Below are positions 45,905 to 55,349 of a DNA stretch of 64,000 nucleotides, one piece after another. Origin of the DNA: Kluyvera sp040932435 (lineage in GTDB: Bacteria > Pseudomonadota > Gammaproteobacteria > Enterobacterales > Enterobacteriaceae); assembly GCF_040932435.1 (NCBI RefSeq), contig NZ_JBFQGA010000003.1, positions 496,001-560,000 on the forward strand, in the 5' to 3' direction. A program made the translations under genes and the position numbers. Position 1 is the first letter of the stretch; each line of letters begins with the position of its first letter. The notes under the pieces were generated by a model. It saw only the letters and a list, made by a program, of their open reading frames with translations, ran no database searches and had not been told where the DNA came from.

Positions 45905-47092
45905 ATGAAAACAGTTAACGACCTGATAAAGGATATCAACAAACTTAACTCTAATCTTCACGAGAAGGACTTTTTACTGACGTGGGAGCAGTCTCCCGAC
46001 GAATTAAAACAGGTTCTAGATGTTGCTGAAACATTAAAAGCGCTGCGTGCTGAAAACATTGCGACGAAAGTTTTCAACAGTGGTTTGGGCATCTCAGTAT
46101 TCCGTGATAACTCCACGCGCACCCGCTTCTCTTATGCTTCAGCACTCAATCTGTTAGGGCTGGCGCAGCAGGATCTGGACGAAGGTAAATCGCAAATCGC
46201 GCACGGCGAAACGGTGCGTGAAACCGCCAACATGATTTCATTCTGTGCTGATGCCATTGGTATTCGCGACGATATGTATCTCGGCGCTGGTAACGCCTAT
46301 ATGCGTGAAGTCGGTGAAGCGCTGGATGACGGCCACAAACAAGGGGTACTGCCGCAGCGTCCGGCGCTCATCAACCTCCAGTGCGATATTGACCATCCAA
46401 CACAGGCGATGGCGGATCTGGCTTGGCTACGTGAACACTTTGGCTCGCTGGAAAACCTGAAAGGCAAAAAAATCGCCATGACGTGGGCCTATTCCCCAAG
46501 CTACGGCAAGCCACTTTCTGTGCCACAGGGCATTATCGGGCTGATGACCCGCTTTGGTATGGACGTGACCTTAGCGCATCCAGAAGGTTATGACCTTATT
46601 CCGGACGTTATTGAAGTCGCTAAACGGAATGCTAAAACCTCTGGCGGCAGCTTCCGCCAGGTGACCGACATGGCTGAGGCTTTCAAAGATGCGGATATCG
46701 TTTATCCAAAATCATGGGCACCGTATCAGGTTATGGAGCAGCGTACCGAGCTGCTGCGCGCTAACGACCACGATGGTCTTAAAGCGTTAGAAAAAGCCTG
46801 CCTCGCACAAAATGCCCAGCACAAAGACTGGCACTGCACCGAAGAAATGATGGCGAAAACCCATAACGGCGAAGCGCTGTATATGCACTGCCTGCCCGCT
46901 GATATTAGCGGCGTCTCCTGTAAAGAAGGTGAAGTCACCGAAGCGGTATTTGAGAAGTACCGTATCGCAACCTACAAAGAAGCGAGCTGGAAGCCCTATA
47001 TCATCGCCGCGATGATCCTCTGCCGTAAATACGCCAAACCTGGCGTACTGCTTGAACAACTGCTCAAAGACGCCGAAAAACGGATCAAATAA
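45905..47092 (+). CDS. ygeW: Putative carbamoyltransferase YgeW
   Basis: This 395-residue member of the aspartate/ornithine carbamoyltransferase family has the carbamoyl-phosphate motif FRDNSTRTRFS near 82, DIDHPTQAMADL near 160, and a late MHCLPADISGVSC. It belongs to the knotted YgeW group, whose true substrate was long unknown. With ygeX, ygeY, hyuA and the carbamate kinase yqeA it would make carbamoyl phosphate from a ureido intermediate for ATP synthesis (inference from the cluster). Confidence 0.93.
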   Translation: MKTVNDLIKDINKLNSNLHEKDFLLTWEQSPDELKQVLDVAETLKALRAENIATKVFNSGLGISVFRDNSTRTRFSYASALNLLGLAQQDLDEGKSQIAHGETVRETANMISFCADAIGIRDDMYLGAGNAYMREVGEALDDGHKQGVLPQRPALINLQCDIDHPTQAMADLAWLREHFGSLENLKGKKIAMTWAYSPSYGKPLSVPQGIIGLMTRFGMDVTLAHPEGYDLIPDVIEVAKRNAKTSGGSFRQVTDMAEAFKDADIVYPKSWAPYQVMEQRTELLRANDHDGLKALEKACLAQNAQHKDWHCTEEMMAKTHNGEALYMHCLPADISGVSCKEGEVTEAVFEKYRIATYKEASWKPYIIAAMILCRKYAKPGVLLEQLLKDAEKRIK

Positions 47093-47099
47093 CCCACAT

Positions 47100-47119
47100 G
47101 GCTGGCCTTCTGGCCAGCC
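47100..47119 (+). other. Intercistronic hairpin between ygeW and ygeX
   Basis: GGCTGGCC-TTCT-GGCCAGCC is a perfect 8-bp stem with no following T-run, so it is more likely an mRNA processing or stability element than a terminator. Confidence 0.65.
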
Positions 47120-47152
47120 CGCTAATCTCATCATGATGAATAAGGACAGAGT

Positions 47153-48349
47153 ATGTCTGCTTTCTCGCTGAAAATGGATGTTGCAGATAACCGCTTTTTT
47201 AGCGGCGAAACCTCCCCGCTATTTTCTCGCCAACAAGCGCAGCAAGCGCGTTTTTTCCATCAAAAAATTGCGGGTTATAAGCCAACCCCGCTGTATGCCC
47301 TTAACGAACTTGCGGCACTCATTGGCGTACAAAAGATCCTCGTCAAGGATGAGTCGCAACGTTTTGGCCTGAACGCCTTCAAAATGCTTGGCGGTTCCTA
47401 CGCCATTGCCCGACTGCTATGCGAAAAATACCAGTTGGCCATCGATGAACTCTCCCTCGACGAACTGAAGACACGCATTACCGAGAAAATGACTTTTGCC
47501 ACGACAACCGATGGAAACCACGGGCGTGGCGTAGCGTGGGCGGCACAACAGCTTGGGCAGAACGCGGTGGTTTATATGCCGAAAGGCTCTGCGCAAGAGC
47601 GCGTTGATGCCATATTACGCTTAGGTTCCGAATGTATCGTGACGGATATGAACTACGACGATACCGTCCGTTTTACCATGCAAACCGCCAAGAAGAACGG
47701 CTGGGAAGTGGTACAAGATACCGCCTGGGACGGTTACACCAAGATCCCAACATGGATCATGCAAGGCTATGCCACGCTTGCCGATGAAGCCGTTGAGCAG
47801 ATGACCGCTATGGGTACGCGCCCTACTCACGTTTTCCTGCAGGGGGGCGTTGGGGCTTTGGCGGGTGGAGTATTGGGTTATCTCGTCGACGTCTACGGCG
47901 CCGAGCATCTGCACTCAATTATCGTCGAACCTGAACAGGCCGATTGTCTCTACCGTTCTGGCGTTAAAGGCCAGATAGTCAACGTCGGTGGCGATATGGC
48001 GACCATCATGGCGGGTCTCGCCTGCGGTGAGCCAAACCCACTCGGTTGGGAGGTTTTACGCAACTGTGCAACGCAGTTTATCTCCTGCCAGGACGCTGTC
48101 GCCGCTCTCGGCATGCGTGTATTGGGCAACCCGCTAGGTAGCGATCCTCGCGTGATTTCCGGCGAATCTGGCGCCGTCGGCCTTGGCATATTGGCGGCAG
48201 TCCATTATCACCCACAGCGCGATGCGCTCATGAACAAACTGCAGTTGGATAGCAACTCCATCGTGCTGGTCATCAGCACTGAAGGCGACACCGACGTCAA
48301 ACACTACCGGGAAGTCGTCTGGGAAGGCAAGCATCCGGCAGCACTGTAA
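47153..48349 (+). CDS. ygeX: 2,3-diaminopropionate ammonia-lyase YgeX
   Basis: This 398-residue PLP enzyme of fold type II has the PLP lysine in RFGLNAFKMLGGSYA near 78, the glycine-rich phosphate loop LQGGVGALAGGVLGY near 225, and TTDGNHGRGVAWAAQQLG. YgeX converts 2,3-diaminopropionate to pyruvate and ammonia (established in E. coli). In recent work on anaerobic uric acid breakdown this gene is among those required. It is second in the operon. Confidence 0.94.
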   Translation: MSAFSLKMDVADNRFFSGETSPLFSRQQAQQARFFHQKIAGYKPTPLYALNELAALIGVQKILVKDESQRFGLNAFKMLGGSYAIARLLCEKYQLAIDELSLDELKTRITEKMTFATTTDGNHGRGVAWAAQQLGQNAVVYMPKGSAQERVDAILRLGSECIVTDMNYDDTVRFTMQTAKKNGWEVVQDTAWDGYTKIPTWIMQGYATLADEAVEQMTAMGTRPTHVFLQGGVGALAGGVLGYLVDVYGAEHLHSIIVEPEQADCLYRSGVKGQIVNVGGDMATIMAGLACGEPNPLGWEVLRNCATQFISCQDAVAALGMRVLGNPLGSDPRVISGESGAVGLGILAAVHYHPQRDALMNKLQLDSNSIVLVISTEGDTDVKHYREVVWEGKHPAAL

Positions 48350-48382
48350 ATTCCTACAAATTTAGAACTGGAGAACATCCTC

Positions 48383-49594
48383 ATGGCTAAACATATTCCT
48401 TTTAAACTGATCGTTGAAAAAGCCAACCACTACCAGCAGGACATGACCCGTTTCCTGCGCGACATGATTGCAATTCCGAGCGAAAGCTGCGACGAAAAGC
48501 GCGTTGTGCACCGTATTAAAGAAGAGATGGAAAAAGTCGGCTTTGACAAAGTTGAGATTGACCCAATGGGTAACGTGCTGGGCTATATTGGCCACGGCCC
48601 AAGACTCGTCGCGATGGATGCACACATCGATACCGTCGGCATCGGTAACATTAAGAACTGGAGCTTTGACCCGTACGAAGGTATGGAAACTGATGAACTG
48701 ATCGGTGGCCGTGGCGCTTCTGACCAAGAAGGCGGCATGGCATCAATGGTCTATGCGGGCAAAATCATCAAAGATCTCGGTTTAGAGGATGAATACACCC
48801 TGCTGGTAACCGGAACCGTACAGGAAGAAGACTGCGACGGACTATGCTGGCAGTACATCATTGAGCAGTCTGGCATTCGTCCGGAATTTGTGGTCAGTAC
48901 GGAACCGACCGACTGCCAAATCTACCGCGGGCAACGTGGACGTATGGAAATTCGCGTCGATGTCTCCGGCGTGAGCTGTCACGGCTCAGCTCCAGAGCGT
49001 GGTGATAACGCCATCTTTAAAATGGGCCCGATCCTCAATGAACTGCAGGGCCTTTCCCATAATCTCGGCAACGATGAATTCCTCGGCAAAGGCACCCTGA
49101 CCGTCTCGGAAATCTTCTTCACTTCCCCAAGCCGCTGTGCGGTTGCCGATAGCTGCGCCGTTTCCATCGACCGTCGCCTGACATGGGGTGAAACATGGGA
49201 AGGCGCACTGGATGAAATCCGCGCCCTGCCGGCGGTGAAGAACGCCAACGCAGTGGTCTCGATGTATAACTATGATCGTCCGTCATGGACTGGCTTAGTG
49301 TATCCGACTGAGTGCTATTTCCCAACTTGGAAGGTCGAAGAAAGCCACTTCACCGTACGCGCATTAAGCAATGCTTACGAGGGGTTGTTTGGTAAAGCCC
49401 CGGTCGTCGATAAGTGGACCTTCTCCACCAACGGCGTTTCCATTATGGGCCGCCACGGTATTCCAGTCATCGGTTTTGGTCCGGGTAAAGAACCTGAAGC
49501 TCATGCGCCAAACGAGAAAACATGGAAGTCGCATCTGGTCACCTGCGCTGCCATGTATGCCGCAATTCCATTGAGCTGGCTGGCAACCGAGTAA
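48383..49594 (+). CDS. ygeY: M20-family peptidase/deacylase YgeY
   Basis: This 403-residue protein has M20 metal-binding motifs: VAMDAHIDTVGIG near 75, GRGASDQEGGMA near 110, VQEEDCDG near 145 and a late PEAHAPNEKTW. The family cleaves amide or carbamoyl bonds with two zinc ions. In this cluster it probably acts on a ureido or diamino acid intermediate rather than on a peptide (inference). It lies 33 bases after ygeX. Confidence 0.92.
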   Translation: MAKHIPFKLIVEKANHYQQDMTRFLRDMIAIPSESCDEKRVVHRIKEEMEKVGFDKVEIDPMGNVLGYIGHGPRLVAMDAHIDTVGIGNIKNWSFDPYEGMETDELIGGRGASDQEGGMASMVYAGKIIKDLGLEDEYTLLVTGTVQEEDCDGLCWQYIIEQSGIRPEFVVSTEPTDCQIYRGQRGRMEIRVDVSGVSCHGSAPERGDNAIFKMGPILNELQGLSHNLGNDEFLGKGTLTVSEIFFTSPSRCAVADSCAVSIDRRLTWGETWEGALDEIRALPAVKNANAVVSMYNYDRPSWTGLVYPTECYFPTWKVEESHFTVRALSNAYEGLFGKAPVVDKWTFSTNGVSIMGRHGIPVIGFGPGKEPEAHAPNEKTWKSHLVTCAAMYAAIPLSWLATE

Positions 49595-49607
49595 ATCCTG
49601 CCGTTTC

Positions 49608-49629
49608 CTCCCGTCGTTCGCGACGGGAG
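49608..49629 (+). other. UUCG-tetraloop hairpin between ygeY and hyuA
   Basis: CTCCCGTCG-TTCG-CGACGGGAG is a perfect 9-bp stem closed by the very stable UUCG loop, with no T-run after it. It would protect the upstream ygeWXY message or separate expression levels. Confidence 0.75.
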
Positions 49630-49642
49630 TCTGGAGCATTCT

Positions 49643-51049
49643 ATGCGTGTACTGATTAAAAACGGCACGATCGTCAACGCCGACGGTCAGGCAAAGCAGG
49701 ACCTGTTGATTGAAAATGGGCTAATCAGCCAGCTCGCCGATAACATAACCGTCGAACAACCCTGCGAAATTATCGATGCCGATGGCTGCTATGTTATGCC
49801 CGGCGGGGTTGACGTCCATACCCACTTTAATATTGATACCGGACTTGCCCGCAGCTGCGATGATTTCTTTACCGGCACCCGCGCCGCCGCCTGCGGGGGA
49901 ACCACAACCGTTGTCGACCATATGGGATTTGGGCCAGCAGGATGTCGACTGCGCCATCAACTTGAGGCCTATCACGGCTACGCCGCCTATAAAGCGGTTA
50001 TCGACTACAGTTTCCACGGCGTGATACAGCATATCAATCATGCGATCTTAGACGAGATCCCGATGATGGTCGAAGCGGGTATCAGCAGTTTTAAACTCTA
50101 TCTCACTTATCAATACAAGCTCACTGACGATGAAGTGTTACAGGCAATGCGCCATTTGCATCAAGCCGGCGCGTTGACCACGGTCCATCCAGAAAACGAT
50201 GCGGCTATCGCTCGTAAGCGTTCTGAATTTCTTGCTGCCGGCAAAACTGCGCCGCGCTATCACGCGCTTAGTCGCCCACTTGAGTGCGAGGCAGAAGCTA
50301 TTGCGCGGATGATAAATCTTGCCCAGTTGGCTGGTAACGCGCCGCTTTATATCGTCCACCTATCAAACGGGTTAGGGCTTGATTACCTCCGACTGGCACG
50401 CGCACGTCACCAGCCGGTGTGGGTGGAAACCTGCCCGCAGTATCTGCTGTTGGACGATCGCTGCTATGAGCGTGAAGATGCGCTGAAATATTTGCTCAGT
50501 CCGCCGCTGCGTAATGCCAGCAATAATGACGCACTGTGGTGCGGTGTGGCCGACGGCGCAATTGATGTGCTGGCAACCGATCACTGCACATTCTCCATGG
50601 CCCAGCGCCAGCAGCTCTCTCATGGCGATTTCAGCCGCTGCCCGAATGGCCTACCCGGGGTAGAAAACAGGCTCTTACTGATGTTCTCCCACGGTGTGAT
50701 GAGCGGGCGTATATCACCTGAAAAATTCGTGGCGTTAACCAGCGCCAATCCGGCGAAACTGTTTGGTCTTTGGCCGCAAAAAGGGACCCTCACCCCAGGC
50801 GCCGACGGCGACGTGGTGATCATTGACCCACGCTGCACCACAACCATTCGTCATGAAATGCTGCACGACAACGCGGATTATTCACCGTGGGAAGGCTTTA
50901 TTTGCCAGGGCGCAATTCGCCATACCCTTTCTCACGGTCGCGTCATTTTCAGCAACGGGAAGTTTTGCGGTATCGCCGGTCAGGGGCGCTTCTTGCGCCG
51001 GGCACCCTTTTCTCCCACCCAGCTTCCGCCGGGCGGGATTGCATCATAA
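49643..51049 (+). CDS. hyuA: D-phenylhydantoinase HyuA
   Basis: This 468-residue cyclic amidohydrolase is close to the E. coli enzyme (461). The metal ligands lie in GGVDVHTHFN near 57-62, the carboxylated-lysine segment SFKLYLTYQYK near 152, HPENDAA near 183, HLSNGLGLD near 237 and ATDHCTFS near 313. It opens hydantoin- or dihydropyrimidine-type rings, and in uric acid degradation it could open an allantoin- or hydantoin-like ring (inference). Confidence 0.93.
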   Translation: MRVLIKNGTIVNADGQAKQDLLIENGLISQLADNITVEQPCEIIDADGCYVMPGGVDVHTHFNIDTGLARSCDDFFTGTRAAACGGTTTVVDHMGFGPAGCRLRHQLEAYHGYAAYKAVIDYSFHGVIQHINHAILDEIPMMVEAGISSFKLYLTYQYKLTDDEVLQAMRHLHQAGALTTVHPENDAAIARKRSEFLAAGKTAPRYHALSRPLECEAEAIARMINLAQLAGNAPLYIVHLSNGLGLDYLRLARARHQPVWVETCPQYLLLDDRCYEREDALKYLLSPPLRNASNNDALWCGVADGAIDVLATDHCTFSMAQRQQLSHGDFSRCPNGLPGVENRLLLMFSHGVMSGRISPEKFVALTSANPAKLFGLWPQKGTLTPGADGDVVIIDPRCTTTIRHEMLHDNADYSPWEGFICQGAIRHTLSHGRVIFSNGKFCGIAGQGRFLRRAPFSPTQLPPGGIAS

Positions 51050-51061
51050 AGAGAGGAATCA

Positions 51062-51994
51062 ATGAGTAAAAAAATCGTGCTTGCCCTTGGCGGCAATGCG
51101 TTGGGCGATGATCTCGCTGGGCAAATGCAGGCCGTAAAACAGACATCACAGGCTATCGTTGATCTGATTGCCCAAGGACACCAAGTCGTCGTCACCCACG
51201 GGAATGGCCCGCAGGTGGGGATGATAAACCTCGCCTTTGAAGCGGCCGCCAGAACTGAGGCCCATACGCCAATGCTGCCCATGTCGGTATGCGTGGCGCT
51301 GAGCCAAGGCTATATCGGTTATGACCTGCAAAATGCTCTGCGCGAAGAACTGCTTTCACGCAATATGAATATCCCGGTAGCAACGCTGATTACGCAGGTT
51401 GAGGTTGATGCCAACGATCCGGCATTCAGCAATCCAACCAAACCAATTGGCTCTTTCTTTAGCGAAGAAGAAGCCGAACAGCTAACACGGCAAGGCTATG
51501 TCATGAAAGAAGATGCCGGACGCGGCTATCGTCGTGTCGTCGCCTCGCCGATGCCGGTAGATATTATTGAAAAAGAGACGGTAAAAGCTCTGATGGATGC
51601 TCACCATGTGGTGATCACCGCCGGTGGCGGTGGCATCCCCGTGGTTCGTGAAGGAAATCATCTGCGTGGTGCCAGCGCGGTCATTGATAAAGACTGGGCG
51701 AGCGCCAAGTTGGCGGCCATGATTGACGCCGATATGTTGATTATTCTTACGGCCGTTGAAAAAGTGGCAATCAATTTTGGCAAACCGAACGAGCTGTGGC
51801 TGGACAAGCTGACGCTAGGCGATGCAGAGCGGTTTATCGCGGAAGGTCACTTTGCTAAAGGTTCGATGCTGCCAAAAGTGGAAGCAGCAGCATCGTTTGC
51901 ACGCTCCCGCCCGGGCCGTAAAGCACTGATCACGGTTCTCAGCAAAGCCAAAGAAGGTATTGAAGGTAAAACGGGAACCGTCATTGAGGGATAA
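51062..51994 (+). CDS. yqeA: Carbamate kinase-like YqeA
   Basis: This 310-residue amino-acid-kinase-fold protein has ALGGNAL at the start, VVTHGNGPQVGM near 43, EDAGRGYRRVVASPMP near 155, TAGGGGIPV near 185 and KGSMLPKVEAA near 265. It transfers phosphate from carbamoyl phosphate to ADP, giving ATP, NH3 and CO2. Last gene of the sigma-54 operon, with a terminator directly after. Confidence 0.94.
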   Translation: MSKKIVLALGGNALGDDLAGQMQAVKQTSQAIVDLIAQGHQVVVTHGNGPQVGMINLAFEAAARTEAHTPMLPMSVCVALSQGYIGYDLQNALREELLSRNMNIPVATLITQVEVDANDPAFSNPTKPIGSFFSEEEAEQLTRQGYVMKEDAGRGYRRVVASPMPVDIIEKETVKALMDAHHVVITAGGGGIPVVREGNHLRGASAVIDKDWASAKLAAMIDADMLIILTAVEKVAINFGKPNELWLDKLTLGDAERFIAEGHFAKGSMLPKVEAAASFARSRPGRKALITVLSKAKEGIEGKTGTVIEG

Positions 51995-52001
51995 CGTGAT
52001 G

Positions 52002-52033
52002 ACCCGGATGAAGCTGCTACGCTAAATCCGGGT
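52002..52033. terminator. Terminator between yqeA and yqeB
   Basis: ACCCGGAT (52002-52009) pairs with ATCCGGGT (52026-52033) between convergent genes. The plus-strand continuation is AAATTAAAG. Confidence 0.65.
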
Positions 52034-52046
52034 AAATTAAAGAAAC

Positions 52047-53672
52047 CTAAACCACCGCCAGCGGCTTCTTCTGTTGTTTAACTCGTTGATTCGTTAGCGT
52101 CATCAGAGCTTCGAGCACCCCGCCACCAATGGCTCTCGCCTTATCCGATACGCTGGTGTAATCCGCATCAATCCCACGGGGATCGATATCGCTGATTTTA
52201 AATCCACTGTCCACAACCAATCCGTCGTTCAACAATCCACGCACCATGCCGCTAAGCGGTGCGATGATTTCGTGTTCTCCGACGTGGGCAATGATATCGC
52301 CTTCATTTACGATATCACCCAGCTTTACCTGTGAACGCATCACGCCAGGCCCAGGTGCACGAATCACCCTTTTTGACGTATGCCCCATAATATTTCCCGG
52401 TACACCGGTATTTTCCTGAGCACAGCCCTGGTAAATAACCTGTCCGAGCCAGTGGCCACGATTGGTTTCGATAACGGCATGGCAGTCTTTTCCGGCGCAA
52501 AAACCGGGGCCAAGCGCAATAACCGAAGGCGCTAGTTCACAATGGGTGCCTAAATTCTCTTTCGCCAGAATGGCATCGACCACGCAGCCGGGCTGCAGTT
52601 CGCGCAAGCTTTCACATAATGGGTCGACTAGGACCGGGATCTCGCCGTTATCGGCGACCCTTAGGGCTTCACTCACCGAAGCGGTTCGCCTAGCGGTTAC
52701 CCCTTCCACCGTCATTTGTCCATCAAATACTGCCTGTGCGAATGCTACGGTACAACGGATCACCGTCGGCTTCTCGACTTCCAGCATGATGACTTTGAAC
52801 CCCGCATGCCAAAGACGCATCGCCACGCCGGTCGCGATATCACCGGCCCCACGAATAACAACCCGCATAGGCTGGGTTGGCGACTCAGTGCCCATCATGA
52901 GTCCACCGGGGGCTTGGTTTTTGACTTGGACAATTTCTGCCAGCACGCTGATGGCGATCTCATTAGGCGTTTCGGCACCGATATTGTAGCCCACCGGCGC
53001 ATGCAGACGGGAAATGTGTTCTTCCGCCACGCCGTTCTCGCGTAACTGACGTAAAAAAACCTGCACCTTACGGCGGCTGGCTAATAGACCTAACCAAGCA
53101 GTTGGCATGGAAACCAGTTTATCCAGCGCTTCACGATCTTGGTTATTGGTGGCGATCAAAACAAAGTTATCCGGCTGAACGGCCAGCATATCCACGGCGG
53201 CACTGAAGCTGTCAGCATGCACAAGTTGGGTTAAAGCAGGGAAATGTGCCGGATTAAGGCTTTCCGGGTAAATATCGGCGACCACAATGTCAAAACCGAG
53301 CAACGTCGCGCACTGGGCAACCGCTCGGTTTACATGCCCGGCGCCAATCAGTACTAGCCTTGGGCGTAAACCATGGACGCTGATATACACCGACATTGCG
53401 CCCCCGCAGTCTGAACCGACAGCATCAGTTCCGGTTCGTGCCATTCGACCATGAAACATTCGCGAGGTTTTATCACGCAGCGCATTGAGAGCTTCATCGA
53501 TTACCCGCCGCTCCACCATCCCACCGCCAATGGTGCCAACGATGCTGCCGTCATCACGCACCAGCATTTGAGCGCAATGCCGGGGCGTTGAGCCACGACT
53601 ATCTACGATTTGAGCCAACGCAAACGGACGATTTTGTTCTTCGAGTCTTGCCGCTTCTGAGAAAATATTCAT
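52047..53672 (-). CDS. yqeB: Selenium-dependent molybdenum cofactor protein YqeB
   Basis: At 541 residues it equals E. coli YqeB in length. The N-terminal half is XdhC/CoxI-like (VDSRGSTPRHCAQMLVR, GTIGGGMVERRVIDEAL, VLIGAGHVNRAVAQ). The C-terminal half has a second Rossmann motif (VVIRGAGDIATGVAMRL) and a biotinyl-lipoyl-like tail (GDIVNEGDIIAHVGEHEI). YqeB is required for selenium-dependent molybdenum hydroxylases. ATG 53672 follows TTTGAGG; a longer in-frame start at 53702 is less likely. Confidence 0.93.
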   Translation of the reverse strand: MNIFSEAARLEEQNRPFALAQIVDSRGSTPRHCAQMLVRDDGSIVGTIGGGMVERRVIDEALNALRDKTSRMFHGRMARTGTDAVGSDCGGAMSVYISVHGLRPRLVLIGAGHVNRAVAQCATLLGFDIVVADIYPESLNPAHFPALTQLVHADSFSAAVDMLAVQPDNFVLIATNNQDREALDKLVSMPTAWLGLLASRRKVQVFLRQLRENGVAEEHISRLHAPVGYNIGAETPNEIAISVLAEIVQVKNQAPGGLMMGTESPTQPMRVVIRGAGDIATGVAMRLWHAGFKVIMLEVEKPTVIRCTVAFAQAVFDGQMTVEGVTARRTASVSEALRVADNGEIPVLVDPLCESLRELQPGCVVDAILAKENLGTHCELAPSVIALGPGFCAGKDCHAVIETNRGHWLGQVIYQGCAQENTGVPGNIMGHTSKRVIRAPGPGVMRSQVKLGDIVNEGDIIAHVGEHEIIAPLSGMVRGLLNDGLVVDSGFKISDIDPRGIDADYTSVSDKARAIGGGVLEALMTLTNQRVKQQKKPLAVV

Positions 53673-53717
53673 AACAACCTCAAATGGATATCCTTTCACC
53701 ACCCCGGAATGGAGCCA

Positions 53718-54473
53718 CTATCTCACTCGTCTGCGCGTAATTGCCGGCCTTTGCTGAACGGCTCCTGACCAGATGACGTCCACTGCGTTCTGCGTTATCA
53801 ACTCACCCAACGGTAAATTCTCATTTTGAGAAAGTTGATTTAACAACGCTATCCGTCGGCATCCTTGGGGCGCGCCCTTAAACGCCCCTAGCGGGTGATT
53901 CATCAGGCGGTACAACATAGGCCAAGTCAGCCTGTCTCCCTGCACTGCACCTGTAATCTGGGAAAAAAGTGGCCAGCGATGTACGTTAGCTGGCCCAAGC
54001 ATTTCTCCGAGCATCCTTGCCCCCATGACAGCAACTACGCAACAACTGGATTGAGGGATGCAAGGTTCATGCTCATTTGGTGCTTTTAATGCAAAACCGT
54101 GAGCGCCGTCAGCTTCAACCAGCACAACGTCAATGTCACCCTGCGCCACTAGGGCATCGATCACCTGCGGTGAGAAGCCTCTGACCTTGCCGACATCTGC
54201 TCTCCATGCAGAGAAACAGGCCTGCATTGGCCGCTGCCATACCGTTGAAGGCAGCGCTAAAGGATCCCGACAAATTAGCGTCGGCAGCGATTCCGGTAAC
54301 CACATATGGGTGGTGGTGGTTAGTAGCACCCGTCTACCCGCCTGTGCAAAAAGCTCCGCCAACCACAACAGTGTGCTGGTTTTGCCGCCGGCACCGACGG
54401 CAGATATAAGCAAAGGGCTGACATCGGCATTTAAATCACAAAAAATCTCGGCAACGCACGGTATATTTTCCAT
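53718..54473 (-). CDS. yqeC: Selenium cofactor biosynthesis protein YqeC
   Basis: The 251-residue protein has a P-loop SAVGAGGKTSTLLWLAELF near 25 and VLVEADGAHGFALKAPNEHEP near 122, the hallmarks of YqeC-type proteins from selenium-dependent molybdenum hydroxylase clusters. The exact step is unknown. It lies upstream of yqeB (45 bases) and is divergent from mocA with only 33 bases between start codons, so the two promoters overlap. Confidence 0.92.
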   Translation of the reverse strand: MENIPCVAEIFCDLNADVSPLLISAVGAGGKTSTLLWLAELFAQAGRRVLLTTTTHMWLPESLPTLICRDPLALPSTVWQRPMQACFSAWRADVGKVRGFSPQVIDALVAQGDIDVVLVEADGAHGFALKAPNEHEPCIPQSSCCVVAVMGARMLGEMLGPANVHRWPLFSQITGAVQGDRLTWPMLYRLMNHPLGAFKGAPQGCRRIALLNQLSQNENLPLGELITQNAVDVIWSGAVQQRPAITRRRVR

Positions 54474-54506
54474 ATATTCCTTTTCAATCCGTTACCCTGA
54501 GGGAAA

Positions 54507-55109
54507 ATGAAACAAGTTGACTGTATTATTACCGCCGCTGGATTATCTACCCGCATGGGGCAATGGAAAATGATGTTACCTTGCGAAAGCGGCACAATAC
54601 TTGATGCAAGCATTAAAAACGCCAGATCGTTTTGCTCGCATATTATTTTGGTGACAGGATTTCGCCATCAGGAACTTGCCGAACGTTATTCCGATCAGTC
54701 AGAAATTACGGTGGTGTATAATCCAGATTATGAGCGCGGGCTGCTTTCCTCAGTGCAAACTGGGGCCCAGGCGCTTCTCCATGACTACTGTTTTATCACC
54801 CACGGTGATTTACCTTTCCTTGCCACCCAAATCTTTCATTTTCTTTGGTTACAACGCGTTAATGGTGCATTGCTGCCAGAATATCAAGGCATACCAGGCC
54901 ACCCTATTTTGGTTGAATGCCAAACGTTACGCCGAAGTTTGCAGCAGGGACTAGGCAATACGGTACGCCAGCGGTTGCTAGCCGACCAACATCGCCGAAT
55001 TAGTCTTAATCATCCCGAAATCATCTTTGATATCGATACCCCGGCTGATTTCAAGCGACTACAGGACCGATTAAATAATCGCGCTACAGCAATGAAATTC
55101 TCAAATTGA
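54507..55109 (+). CDS. mocA: Molybdenum cofactor cytidylyltransferase MocA (YgfJ)
   Basis: This 200-residue nucleotidyltransferase attaches CMP to molybdopterin-Mo to form MCD for hydroxylases of the xanthine oxidase family. The signature IITAAGLSTRMGQWKMMLPC occupies the N-terminus, HGDLPFLAT lies near 110, GIPGHPIL near 130 and IIFDIDTPADFKRLQ at the C-terminus. The GAGGGAAAATG start is well formed. It stands alone ahead of a 240-base gap. Confidence 0.92.
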   Translation: MKQVDCIITAAGLSTRMGQWKMMLPCESGTILDASIKNARSFCSHIILVTGFRHQELAERYSDQSEITVVYNPDYERGLLSSVQTGAQALLHDYCFITHGDLPFLATQIFHFLWLQRVNGALLPEYQGIPGHPILVECQTLRRSLQQGLGNTVRQRLLADQHRRISLNHPEIIFDIDTPADFKRLQDRLNNRATAMKFSN

Positions 55110-55259
55110 TAAGCCGATAGCGTTATTGATAAATAGCGGAGGATGGTTTTATGGATTGATTTTAATTCGCATTAAGCGATTGTGAGTCATTTCACAAAGA
55201 TGTATTAACTTTAGATCCCACTCACAAATATTTAATTCCATATCCGGCTGGATAATAAC

Positions 55260-55275
55260 TGGTGTGATTGTTGCT
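55260..55275 (+). promoter_or_regulatory. Sigma-54-like promoter of ygfK-ssnA
   Basis: TGGTGTGATTGTTGCT has the invariant GG-N10-GC with a good -12 element (TTGCT) but a diverged -24 flank. It lies 75 bases upstream of ygfK. Two copies of TTGATAA, 20 bases apart at 55105-55131, could be activator sites like those near ygeW. Confidence 0.5.
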
Positions 55276-55349
55276 CCTCCTCTCTTAATCGCCGGAATTA
55301 CCACAATGTCGGCTTATGTGATTTAACAAGAAAGTCTAAGGAGAGGGTT

